Below are positions 6,853-14,144 of a stretch of DNA of 18,903 nucleotides, piece after piece. The DNA comes from Saliniplasma sp051745305 (lineage in GTDB: Archaea; Thermoplasmatota; Thermoplasmata; Halarchaeoplasmatales; Halarchaeoplasmataceae), in assembly GCA_051745305.1 (NCBI GenBank), contig JBNJDY010000027.1, forward strand, positions 1 through 18,903. Direction: 5' to 3'. Both the position numbers and the translations under genes were made by a program. The notes beneath the pieces are model-generated. The model searched no databases, was not told the origin of the DNA, and saw only the letters and a list, made by a program, of their open reading frames with translations. The stretch's first letter is position 1; each line of letters opens with the position of its first letter.

Positions 6853-7416
6853 ATGTTTGAATATATACAGATACCCGAAAGGGAAATAGTAAGAGATGTA
6901 TCGTATCTATTTCTCACGGTAATACCAGCCATTACTGCAGCTATTTCTATAATTTTACTTGGTCCAAACGTGTACCTACCAGTATCAGCTGTTCTATTGA
7001 ACTATTATTTCGCTGTAGGTGTTGGCTGGGTGACAGCGTCTTATTTTGGTTTAGCTGCGGGTATTTCGCCATGGCTTCTCATGATTTTGCTCGTATTTGT
7101 AGCTGTTCAGAGTTCATTTTTCGTAACAGTAAACTACGATTTACTGGAAAAAATACCTCTATTAGGTAGATTGTTTATAAGAACCAGGAAAAAAGCTGAA
7201 AAGGTGATTAACAAGCATGATTTAGCTAAAGATATCAGTTATATCGGTATATTCTGGCTGATGTTCTTACCTGTATTTGGCACTGGCCCGATGGTTATGA
7301 GTTTTGTAGGTAGGATACTTGCCTTACAGTGGTGGAAGGTATGGTTAACGATCAGTTTATCCGCATTGGTTAGGTATTCGCTGATTGTCGCTTTAGTTTA
7401 TTACGGATTATTTTAA
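6853..7416 (+). CDS. Small membrane protein, Sm_multidrug_ex (COG2426)-like
   Basis: This 187-residue protein is almost entirely hydrophobic, with about five or six membrane segments. They lie at roughly 16-36, 42-64, 70-93, 127-146 and 157-186, with a charged cytoplasmic stretch (RTRKKAEKVINKHD) in the middle. The motif FLPVFGTGPMVMSFVGRILAL (137-157) resembles the PLPGTGAW.G motif of the putative small multidrug exporter family (PF06695/COG2426). That family is related to DedA/VTT membrane proteins. The family name is historical and transport activity is not established, so the substrate is unknown. The gene starts 8 nt after the kinase-like gene, with AGGGAG and TGGA purine stretches before the ATG. 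Co-transcription with a kinase homologue is the only hint of function. Confidence 0.7.
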   Translation: MFEYIQIPEREIVRDVSYLFLTVIPAITAAISIILLGPNVYLPVSAVLLNYYFAVGVGWVTASYFGLAAGISPWLLMILLVFVAVQSSFFVTVNYDLLEKIPLLGRLFIRTRKKAEKVINKHDLAKDISYIGIFWLMFLPVFGTGPMVMSFVGRILALQWWKVWLTISLSALVRYSLIVALVYYGLF

Positions 7417-7435
7417 TCGGGTATCAATGGTAATA

Positions 7436-7443
7436 TTTTTAAA
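7436..7443 (+). promoter_or_regulatory. TATA-like element for the secretion cluster
   Basis: TTTTTAAA is centred about 31 nt before the ATG at 7471, which predicts a near-leaderless transcript covering the cysteine-rich gene and the ATPase behind it. No strong Shine-Dalgarno sequence precedes 7471. Confidence 0.45.
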
Positions 7444-7470
7444 GGGTACTGTTTTGGGGTAGTCGAACCC

Positions 7471-7986
7471 ATGACTGAAAATATAACTCCTTGTAATTAC
7501 AGCATCAGTGACATAGGCGGGAACAGAAAGCTCTTTGTCGATTGTGAAGAATGTACAGATGATTTTTCGATCGATAAATGTCTCCCAGGGATAATATTGG
7601 CTTTGGAAGAAAACTACAATATAGATTCGATAGTGCTATCTGATTTCATAGAGATACAATATTCCGATGAAAATCTAAATTTTTTAAAAGATTTGAAGTA
7701 TATATCAGAAGAGCTTGACAGATTATCATCTAGAAGACCTGACACAGATGGTTGTGAAGACTGTGAGATAGAACCAAGGACGATGTATCCATCATTGAAA
7801 GAGGGTTTACTTACTGAGCATGATACTTTCTATCAACGTCTCTTCGATTATACGTTGAAGATTATGAAGATAGAGGGGTGTAAAGGTTGTCGAAAATCGG
7901 CTAAGGAAGAATTGACTGTTTTAGGCGAAAAAGTTCTGGAATTTCGGTCTAAAGTACTTTTGAAAGCTTATGGAGTGTTGAGGTGA
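7471..7986 (+). CDS. Eight-cysteine protein of the secretion cluster (unknown function)
   Basis: I do not recognise a named family for this 171-residue protein. It has eight cysteines at 8, 25, 28, 37, 95, 98, 137 and 140. Six of them form CxxC pairs (CEEC, CEDC, CKGC), which suggests one or two zinc or iron-sulfur sites. There is no signal peptide or membrane helix, so it should be cytoplasmic. The C-terminal third is helical (YQRLFDYTLKIMK, then VLGEKVLEFRSKVLL). It is first in a cluster with a secretion ATPase and a platform protein, and its stop codon lies within a GAGGTGA Shine-Dalgarno-like sequence just before the ATPase frame opens, so the two are surely coupled. A role as ATPase partner, or a detached N-terminal domain of it, is inference. 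Confidence 0.8.
   Translation: MTENITPCNYSISDIGGNRKLFVDCEECTDDFSIDKCLPGIILALEENYNIDSIVLSDFIEIQYSDENLNFLKDLKYISEELDRLSSRRPDTDGCEDCEIEPRTMYPSLKEGLLTEHDTFYQRLFDYTLKIMKIEGCKGCRKSAKEELTVLGEKVLEFRSKVLLKAYGVLR
7980..7986 (+). promoter_or_regulatory. Shine-Dalgarno sequence overlapping the stop of the cysteine-rich gene
   Basis: GAGGTGA is a near-ideal archaeal ribosome binding site. Its GTGA could be a stop/start overlap (GTG at 7983), but that frame ends after nine codons at 8010-8012. The ATPase frame opens directly after 7981, with no ATG, GTG or TTG until 8009. The site therefore argues that the ATPase start lies upstream of 8009, perhaps at an unusual codon such as ATC (7991). Confidence 0.5.
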
Positions 7987-8008
7987 AACCATCGAGTACG
8001 CTGAGTTA

Positions 8009-9712
8009 TTGAGAGAACTTCGTGATATAGAAGGAAAGAAAATCCAAGAGGGTTTGGAAAAAATCTTAGGTAGTGAACAGGAGGTCAGACCCGGTTTCTC
8101 TTATACTTGGGTAAGAGAACGTGTTCCAAAGATGTCTGAAAAGAAGATAGAATATCGGATAGACGGGACTACTGTTCAACTTTATAGATTGCTAGAGGAA
8201 ACAGAAGACCTTTATTATGTTTCTCCCTCCGAATATAATATTGATATCGGAACTGCAGAACTCGTTTTATCAGTGAAGGATTCATTAGCAGAGCAGTATC
8301 CCAAGGATATAGATTTAAGCAGACCTGAACAAGTAAAGAAGTATATAACCAATCACGGAAAAATGCTTTTGGAAAGGACTGCAAAAAAATTAGATATTTC
8401 TTTAGGGGAAAGTAGAGAAGAGGAGATGGAAAAGGTCGATTTCCTCTCTGAGGTCTTAGCGAAATATACTGCCGGTTTTGGAATCATCGAAACTCTATTG
8501 AAGGATCCAAAAGTCGAGGATATCTACGTTGATGCACCTTCAGATAATAACAACATCTATGTTGAAATAGGAGGAGTAAAAGGGATCAGAGAAAAATGCA
8601 GGACTAATATTTTTTTGTCTAATAAAGATATGGAAAGCATTCTCTCTAGGTTCCGTTCTGAAAGTGGGAAACCGTTCTCAGAAGCATTTCCAGTCTTGGA
8701 AACGGAGTTAGAAGAATATGGAACACGTGTCACAGCGATAGGTAGTCCGTTAAGTCCTGACGGGATGGCTTTTGCATTGAGAAGGAGGGATACTGAACCA
8801 TGGACACTTCCAAAGTTGATCAAAGTAGGAAGTTTAACGCCTACTGCCGCGGGACTGCTTTCTTTTTTGATAGACGGGAGGAGTACAATTTTAGTTGCCG
8901 GTAGTAGAGGAGCCGGTAAGACTACTTTATTAGGGGCCTTGATGCTGGAATTTCCTAAAAGCCAAAGGATACTTACTATCGAGGACACCCGTGAGCTACC
9001 GAGTAGAGAGATGCAAGAATTAGATTACAACATCCAAAGTATGCTGGTGGATTCCTCTCTGGAAGAGGGTGGGATGGACGCTGATCAAGCACTAAGAGTT
9101 TCACTGAGATTGGGAGAGTCTTCGCTGGTACTGGGTGAAGTGAGGGGGCAGGAAGCGAGAACCCTTTACGAAGCTATGAGAGCAGGGACTGCTGGAAGCG
9201 CTGTTATGGGAACCATACACGGTAATTCTCCAGACGCTGTCTATGAGAGGGTTGTTCACGATATGGGCATATCTAAGGAGAGCTTTGGAGCAACTGATAT
9301 TATCGTGATAGCAGGGATCGTTAGACCCGGTGGTATGCAGAAAAGGAAAAGAACCGTTACTCATATTTCAGAGTATGATCAAGAAGAATTCGAGGACCTG
9401 ATGAATTATCGAAATGGATTAGAACCCACGGATTATTTAAAGAGAAACTCTGAAAAGGTAGGAGGTATTGCAAGGGATTGGAATCTTAGTTATGAAAGGG
9501 CTGTTGCAAATATAGAATTGAGGGCGTATATCAGAGAAAAAATGGTAGAAGCATCTGAAGAAAAGGGGGATAAACTGTTGTCTCCAGCTTGGGTAGCAAG
9601 TGTTAACGGTAAGTTCTGGAATCTTATCGAAAAACATCACGGAAGCGGATCATACGAAGATGTGAAAGATGATTGGACCCGATGGTACGAAGAGAGAGTT
9701 CGATATGAGTAG
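8009..9712 (+). CDS. Type II/IV secretion (FlaI/TadA-type) ATPase
   Basis: This hexameric motor ATPase powers archaeal type IV pilus-like assembly or secretion. With the TTG at 8009 it has 567 residues, normal for archaeal FlaI/PilB. An N-terminal alpha/beta domain (about 50-130) precedes the second N-terminal domain (DPKVEDIYVDAP...). The core has Walker A GSRGAGKTT (298-306), the Asp box TIEDTRELP (323-331) and an atypical Walker B, LVLGEVRGQEA (373-383). The His box is MGTIHGNSP (400-408). Arginine fingers are plausible in ALRRRDTE (256-263). The C-terminal ~140 residues (after GIVRPGGMQKRK) are rich in Trp and charge. All catalytic motifs are intact. The start is uncertain: coding-like sequence (ETIEYAEL) extends back to about 7985. 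The platform gene overlaps its end by 8 bases. Confidence 0.93.
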   Translation: MRELRDIEGKKIQEGLEKILGSEQEVRPGFSYTWVRERVPKMSEKKIEYRIDGTTVQLYRLLEETEDLYYVSPSEYNIDIGTAELVLSVKDSLAEQYPKDIDLSRPEQVKKYITNHGKMLLERTAKKLDISLGESREEEMEKVDFLSEVLAKYTAGFGIIETLLKDPKVEDIYVDAPSDNNNIYVEIGGVKGIREKCRTNIFLSNKDMESILSRFRSESGKPFSEAFPVLETELEEYGTRVTAIGSPLSPDGMAFALRRRDTEPWTLPKLIKVGSLTPTAAGLLSFLIDGRSTILVAGSRGAGKTTLLGALMLEFPKSQRILTIEDTRELPSREMQELDYNIQSMLVDSSLEEGGMDADQALRVSLRLGESSLVLGEVRGQEARTLYEAMRAGTAGSAVMGTIHGNSPDAVYERVVHDMGISKESFGATDIIVIAGIVRPGGMQKRKRTVTHISEYDQEEFEDLMNYRNGLEPTDYLKRNSEKVGGIARDWNLSYERAVANIELRAYIREKMVEASEEKGDKLLSPAWVASVNGKFWNLIEKHHGSGSYEDVKDDWTRWYEERVRYE

Positions 9713-11693
9713 ATTTTATGAAAGAGTTTGTAAGAAGGTAAATTCGAAATTAGGTATGGATAGGGAGGAGATCAAAGAACGTCGAGAGGGGGATAAAGGA
9801 AAATATGTTGAAAAAGGTAAGGAGTTGAGGAAAGCGGAGAGAGAATTAAGAGAAGCGTTAGTTGTGGTTGGTAAAGATTCTAAGGAGTATAGTAATAAAA
9901 AGAAGAAAGTGGAAAAGGCGGAGAAAGATTTTGAGATCGCGAAGAAAAGGTACAATAGGGAGGATTTTAAGAAAACGACCACATTCACCGGTATGGACCT
10001 TGAGTACGAAGAAGTGATAGTTTTCTCCGTGTTCAACACGATACTTTCGTTTATCTTGGTCTTTTTAGCGGTCTTCACCTGGAATTTATTTTATCCTCTT
10101 GAGTTATTTGAGATATTGACTTACATCATCCCAATATTTTTGATCGTACCCATGTCTGTTCTGATCGCTACTGCGAATTATCCGGAGATATTGAGTGAAC
10201 GGTTGAAAGCCTCGACCATCGGTAAAGCACCGGAGTGTATCAATTACATGACCATGTCTATGAGGGTTCGTCCTTCTCTTTATCGAGCTGTATCCTTTTC
10301 TGCAAAAAACACTGAAGAACCAATGGCGTCAGGATTGAAGAAGGTTCTTTGGAACATCCACATGAATAAAAAATCGAACCTAGAAGAAGCTTTCTTAGAA
10401 TTTGCTCTAGAATGGGGGGAATGGAACGAAGAATTGAAACGTTCGCTTTATGCAGTCCGCTCAGCAATACTCGAGAAAACTACTCAAGGACTATATTCAG
10501 CTCTAGAGAAGGCTAATCAGATCATAATCGAAGGTACTGAAAGAAAAGTAAAGGATTATGCTAACTCGCTTTCGACGCCCACTACGATATTATTCGCTAT
10601 CGGAATACTGCTGCCGTTGATTATCGGAGCAATGCTGCCCATGATGGCTTTGGGTGGTTTAGATATATCAAGTATCGATTCTTCAGAAGGTACTACAAAA
10701 GCTGGCTTGAGCCTTATACACATCGTGCTGCTGATGAACGTGATGTCGCCTCTAAGTGCTTTCGTTTACTCCTATAAGATCTTAGGGGATAGACCGGGAA
10801 CGATGTCACCTCCAGATGTTTGCTTTGGAGACGTTAAAAACAAAAAGCTAGTAATTTCAGCGACTTTAGCTGTAGGTTTGACAGTGATATCGATTTTCTT
10901 TTCAAGTTACTTGACCGTGATATCACCGCTCCACTATTTTTGGGGACCAGTTATAGGTATTTCCTTTTACTGTTTGAGCACCACACTTGAAGCAAAAAAA
11001 GAAAGAGATAGGATCATCAAGATGGAAAGAGAGTTTCCGGACCTGTTATTCCAGTTGGGTAGCAGGATAACAGAAGGGATGCCGCCTGAGAAGGCTATCC
11101 AGAAAACCTCGGATGCCATGAAAGGGACTGAGATCGGAAAACTCTTTGCCGATATATCTAGTAGGTTGAAGCTTGATCGGCTGCCTCTGAACGATGCTCT
11201 ATTTGGCGAGAAGGGCGCATTGAAGGATTTTCCTTCTCAAACCATAAAAGCTACCATGAAAACCGTGGTTGAACTCACAAGAAAAGATCCAAAACAGGCA
11301 GGTAAAACCATACTTCAAATTTCTCAGTACCTAAAAGATATGGAAGAGATGGATCACGAGATAAAATCTGAATTATCCAGTAGTGTCGGGATGATGAAGG
11401 CAACTTCTACGGTTTTTGCACCGCTGGTGATGGGTATCGTCGGAGCACTTTACTACATGTTGGAATCTATATTCACAGAGATATCTAACGTTCAACTCAT
11501 TCATCCGACTTCGTTCATAGCCGTTTTAGCTGTCTATCTGATCTCCATGAGTTTTGTTATCACATATTTTACAACTGGGATCGAAAATCAGGTGGATATG
11601 GTCGAGTTCAAACATCAGCTGGGGATAGTTTTGATAGTTAATATAATGGTATTTTCTCTAGCGGTATTTGTTGGTAAGATTGGGATGCTGTGA
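9705..11693 (+). CDS. Tandem T2SF (FlaJ/TadC-type) platform membrane protein
   Basis: This is the inner-membrane platform that pairs with the FlaI-like ATPase. The ATG at 9705 is preferred, overlapping the ATPase stop by 8 bases with a GAGAGAG purine run before it; an in-frame ATG at 9669 is possible. From 9705 it has 662 residues. Residues 18-90 are very charged and probably coiled coil. Two T2SF repeats follow: 175-285 (KAPECINYMTMSMRVRPSLYRAVSFSA) and 440-560 (EFPDLLFQLGSRITEGMPPEKAIQKTS). Each cytoplasmic repeat ends in membrane helices. I count about nine hydrophobic segments, near 104-126, 132-156, 292-316, 334-356, 381-407, 410-426, 568-590, 602-623 and 638-657. The duplicated arrangement is typical of archaeal FlaJ-like proteins. 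No pilin or prepilin peptidase is seen in the window. Confidence 0.88.
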   Translation: MSRFYERVCKKVNSKLGMDREEIKERREGDKGKYVEKGKELRKAERELREALVVVGKDSKEYSNKKKKVEKAEKDFEIAKKRYNREDFKKTTTFTGMDLEYEEVIVFSVFNTILSFILVFLAVFTWNLFYPLELFEILTYIIPIFLIVPMSVLIATANYPEILSERLKASTIGKAPECINYMTMSMRVRPSLYRAVSFSAKNTEEPMASGLKKVLWNIHMNKKSNLEEAFLEFALEWGEWNEELKRSLYAVRSAILEKTTQGLYSALEKANQIIIEGTERKVKDYANSLSTPTTILFAIGILLPLIIGAMLPMMALGGLDISSIDSSEGTTKAGLSLIHIVLLMNVMSPLSAFVYSYKILGDRPGTMSPPDVCFGDVKNKKLVISATLAVGLTVISIFFSSYLTVISPLHYFWGPVIGISFYCLSTTLEAKKERDRIIKMEREFPDLLFQLGSRITEGMPPEKAIQKTSDAMKGTEIGKLFADISSRLKLDRLPLNDALFGEKGALKDFPSQTIKATMKTVVELTRKDPKQAGKTILQISQYLKDMEEMDHEIKSELSSSVGMMKATSTVFAPLVMGIVGALYYMLESIFTEISNVQLIHPTSFIAVLAVYLISMSFVITYFTTGIENQVDMVEFKHQLGIVLIVNIMVFSLAVFVGKIGML

Positions 11694-11710
11694 TTTCTTA
11701 TTTTAGAACA

Positions 11711-11718
11711 TAAATATT
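11711..11718 (+). promoter_or_regulatory. TATA-like element for the AOR gene
   Basis: TAAATATT would place the transcription start near 11741, leaving a leader of about 19 nt that carries GGAGTGA (11748-11754), 5 nt before the ATG at 11760. Confidence 0.45.
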
Positions 11719-11732
11719 ATTAGGTACTTTTA

Positions 11733-11744
11733 CTCTATATAGAG
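11733..11744. promoter_or_regulatory. Palindrome at the predicted AOR transcription start
   Basis: CTCTATATAGAG is a perfect 12-bp inverted repeat spanning the start predicted from the upstream TATA-like element. It could be a regulator site. Alternatively its TATATA core is itself a TATA box, but that would put the start beyond the ATG. Confidence 0.3.
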
Positions 11745-11759
11745 ATTGGAGTGAGATAT

Positions 11760-13499
11760 ATGAGTAGTAAAATTTTGAGAGTGAATATGGAAGAACTGTC
11801 GGTAACCACCGAGGAGGTTCCTGAGGAATACGAGAAATTAGGAGGAAGGGGTCTCACATCAAGGATAATTAGTGATGAAGTCCCGCCTAAAACTCACCCC
11901 TTAGGACCCAACAATAAAGTTGTGTTCGCACCTGGCATAGTCACTGGTAGCGGATCGCCTAATTCTGGACGGTTATCAGCAGGAGGAAAGTCACCACTAA
12001 CCGGTGGTATAAAAGAATCTAACGCTGGAACACCCTTCGCAAAAAACTTGGCAAGAAGAGGTATCAAAGCGATCATAGTTGAAGGACGGGCCGAGAAGGA
12101 TAAATATTATCTGCTGAAGCTGGGGGACGATGGTGAAGAACTGATAGAGGCCGATAAATGGGTCGGTAAAGGACTTTACGAGGCCTATGAGGAATTGAAT
12201 GACGAGTTCGGAGAAGATATCGAGATATCAGGCGCTGGGATAGCTGCTGAACTTAAGGCTTCGAACGCTGGAATATCTTATACTGACCCTGAAGGTAGAT
12301 CAACTAGATATTCCGGTAGAGGCGGCCTTGGGGCCGTTATGGCTTCTAGAGGATTGAAGTTCATAGTGGCGGAAAATACCAAAGAGAATTTGATGGAGAT
12401 TGAGGATAAAGAAACATTCGATAAAGGCAGAAAGAAGCTGGCAAACGCTTTGATGGAACACGATGTGACAAAGAAAGGAGGTGCTCTGAACTCTTACGGA
12501 ACATCAGTATTGATAAACATAATAAACGAAAGCGGTGGTTTACCGCAAAGGAATTTCTCCGAGGGAAGCGACGATCGGTCAGCTAAAGTATCCGGAGAAA
12601 GAAAAGCTGAGTTAATAAAAGAAAGAGGTGGAATTAGACCTCATAAGTGCAGTCCAAGCTGTATAATCCAGTGTTCTGAGATATGGACTAAGGAAGATGG
12701 AAAAGACCCTGTGGGAGTTTTAGAGTACGAATCCGTATGGGCTCTGGGTCCGAATTGTGGTATATACGACCTCGACGTGATCGGTGAGTTGAATCGAGCC
12801 TGTAATGATCTAGGTCTTGATACCATAGAAGCTGGAAATACCATCGCTGTGGCTATGGAAGGAGGACTCCTAGATTTCGGTGATGGAGAAGGTGCTTTAA
12901 AATTGATGGATGAAATCTATGATAAAACAGCACTGGGTAGAATTTTAGCAAACGGAGCAGAGTTCACAGGTGAGGCTTTCGGTGTCGATAGGATACCAAC
13001 CGTGAAAGGTCAAGCCATGCCAGCTTACGATCCAAGACCGATAAAAGGTATCGGTGTGACCTATGCTACCTCACCCATGGGAGCCGACCACACAGCCGGA
13101 TATGCTATAGCTCCTGAGATAATGGGAGTTGGTGGTAAAGCTGATCCTTTGGATACTAAAAAAGCTGATCTTTCGAGGAGTCTTCAGCAGGCTACAGCTA
13201 TGATCGATTCCGCAGGTTACTGTTTGTTCATAGCCTTTGCAATCATGGATATCGATAAAGGTATGGAAGGGATGATCGAAACCGTCAACGGTGTACTTGG
13301 AACGGATTATTCTGCTGATGATGTAATGAAGATGGGCATGGATATACTGGAGATGGAGAGAGAGTTCAACAAGAAAGCTGGTATATCCAAAGAGGACGAC
13401 AGAGTTCCTGAATTCATGAAGGAAGAAAAACTACCTCCACTCGACGAAAACTTCGACGTAACGGATGAAGAACTCGACAGGGTCTTTGAAGAGCCTTGA
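11760..13499 (+). CDS. Aldehyde:ferredoxin oxidoreductase family tungsto-enzyme
   Basis: AOR-family enzymes oxidise aldehydes to acids with a tungsten bis-pterin centre and pass electrons through a [4Fe-4S] cluster to ferredoxin. The ATG at 11760 follows GGAGTGA by 5 nt and is preferred over the in-frame GTG at 11751; it gives 579 residues. The N-terminal domain carries GGRGL (28-32), the pattern FAPGIVTGSGSPNSGRLSAGGKSPLTGG (56-83) and IKAIIVEG. Cluster cysteines are C297, C301 and C305, plus C488 (DSAGYCLF). The first three are spaced CxxxCxxxC, whereas the Pyrococcus enzyme has CxxCxxxC. The pterin-binding region TSPMGADHTAGYA is at 437-449. Fold and ligands are complete. The substrate cannot be told. 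MoaD-like genes follow, as expected for a pterin enzyme. Confidence 0.92.
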   Translation: MSSKILRVNMEELSVTTEEVPEEYEKLGGRGLTSRIISDEVPPKTHPLGPNNKVVFAPGIVTGSGSPNSGRLSAGGKSPLTGGIKESNAGTPFAKNLARRGIKAIIVEGRAEKDKYYLLKLGDDGEELIEADKWVGKGLYEAYEELNDEFGEDIEISGAGIAAELKASNAGISYTDPEGRSTRYSGRGGLGAVMASRGLKFIVAENTKENLMEIEDKETFDKGRKKLANALMEHDVTKKGGALNSYGTSVLINIINESGGLPQRNFSEGSDDRSAKVSGERKAELIKERGGIRPHKCSPSCIIQCSEIWTKEDGKDPVGVLEYESVWALGPNCGIYDLDVIGELNRACNDLGLDTIEAGNTIAVAMEGGLLDFGDGEGALKLMDEIYDKTALGRILANGAEFTGEAFGVDRIPTVKGQAMPAYDPRPIKGIGVTYATSPMGADHTAGYAIAPEIMGVGGKADPLDTKKADLSRSLQQATAMIDSAGYCLFIAFAIMDIDKGMEGMIETVNGVLGTDYSADDVMKMGMDILEMEREFNKKAGISKEDDRVPEFMKEEKLPPLDENFDVTDEELDRVFEEP

Positions 13500-13504
13500 A
13501 AACC

Positions 13505-13519
13505 TTTTTCTTTTTTATT
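13505..13519 (+). terminator. T-rich tract between the AOR and MoaD-like genes
   Basis: Five Ts, a C, six Ts, then ATT lie within 20 bases of the AOR stop. Archaeal intrinsic termination often uses such U-rich tracts without a hairpin. It ends at the next ATG, so it could lower read-through into the small MoaD-like gene or merely be a T-rich leader. Confidence 0.35.
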
Positions 13520-13795
13520 ATGTCCATAAAAATCAAACTGTTCGCGAACATTGCTCAAAAAGCTGGTCATAAGGAGATCGAAGTCGATGCTTCGAACGTA
13601 AGAGAAGCTTTTGAAATCTTAGAAGAAAGATATGAAGGGATTCAAGGTGAGTTGTTTAAAGATGATAAAAAAAATATTCGTGACAATATCACAGTGATCA
13701 AAGATGGAAGGAATATCTCATATCTACAAGGTTTGGAGACTGGGTTAACAGACGGGGATAAACTATCTGTATTTCCTTTAGTAGGTGGTGGCTGA
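13520..13795 (+). CDS. MoaD/ThiS-like ubiquitin-fold sulfur carrier
   Basis: The ATG at 13520 gives 91 residues, the usual MoaD size. The beta-grasp pattern is clear: IKIKLFANIAQKAG at the start, VREAFEILEERYEGI helix, NITVIKDGRNI, then LTDGDKLSVFPLVGGG at the C-terminus. The terminal GG(G) is the thiocarboxylate-forming tail of MoaD, ThiS or archaeal SAMP proteins. Placement right after the AOR gene suggests a sulfur donor for the pterin dithiolene of the tungsten cofactor, although a SAMP-like protein modifier cannot be excluded. No Shine-Dalgarno sequence precedes the ATG, and the upstream bases are a T-rich tract. An in-frame TTG at 13496 exists but would add a non-conserved, Phe-rich extension. 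Confidence 0.88.
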   Translation: MSIKIKLFANIAQKAGHKEIEVDASNVREAFEILEERYEGIQGELFKDDKKNIRDNITVIKDGRNISYLQGLETGLTDGDKLSVFPLVGGG

Positions 13796-13813
13796 ATCGA
13801 GGTCGTGGTTTAG

Positions 13814-14092
13814 ATGAGTATTAAAGTTGTGCTGTACGGTAATTTGCGAAATGTGGCTAAGAACCTTGATGAAACTGAAACTATAGGTACAGTAAATATT
13901 GAAGGACAGAGCATCACTAAAATATCTGATATTTTAGAAGAGCTTGATATAGAGGAAAAGGATGTCAGCCACATATTTTTGAACAGAGATTACTCCGCCC
14001 CTGAAAGAAAAGTTGAAGATGGAGATCGGGTTGCCTTATTCCCAAGAGATATGGCACTGCTCTATAAATGGTATTTCAATAGAAAGAAGTGA
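13814..14092 (+). CDS. Second MoaD/ThiS-fold protein lacking the GG tail
   Basis: This 92-residue protein aligns by eye with the MoaD-like neighbour: both begin MSIK, with IKVVLYGNLRNVAK here, then SDILEELDIE and IFLNRDYSAPERKVEDGDRVALFP. After the final FP, where the neighbour has LVGGG, it continues RDMALLYKWYFNRKK. There is therefore no C-terminal diglycine, and it cannot form a thiocarboxylate unless processed. Arg, Lys and aromatic residues at the end suggest a binding tail. GAGGT (13799-13803) lies 10 nt before the ATG, 18 nt after the first MoaD-like gene. A role as structural partner or chaperone of the AOR or cofactor pathway is inference. I do not know a named family for it. Confidence 0.82.
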   Translation: MSIKVVLYGNLRNVAKNLDETETIGTVNIEGQSITKISDILEELDIEEKDVSHIFLNRDYSAPERKVEDGDRVALFPRDMALLYKWYFNRKK

Positions 14093-14110
14093 AAAAGTAC
14101 AATTCATACG

Positions 14111-14118
14111 TAAAAACC
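14111..14118 (+). promoter_or_regulatory. TATA-like element, leaderless promoter of the aminotransferase
   Basis: TAAAAACC is centred about 30 nt before the ATG at 14145 and resembles the alaX element GATAAAAACC. It supports 14145 as the start, although the frame is open further upstream, and suggests that this gene has its own transcript. Confidence 0.5.
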
Positions 14119-14144
14119 TTAACCCTCTAGTGAGATTAACTATC

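Noticed and set aside
9669..9704. Earlier ATG of the platform protein
   Set aside because: It would overlap the ATPase gene by 44 bases. ATG 9705 has a purine run before it and gives a short overlap typical of operons.
11694..11704. T-rich stretch after the platform gene as a terminator
   Set aside because: It is short and broken by A and C; plausible but too weak to list as a feature.
14013..14144. Upstream extension of the aminotransferase
   Set aside because: It overlaps the second MoaD-like gene in another frame, and a TATA-like element at 14111 points to ATG 14145.
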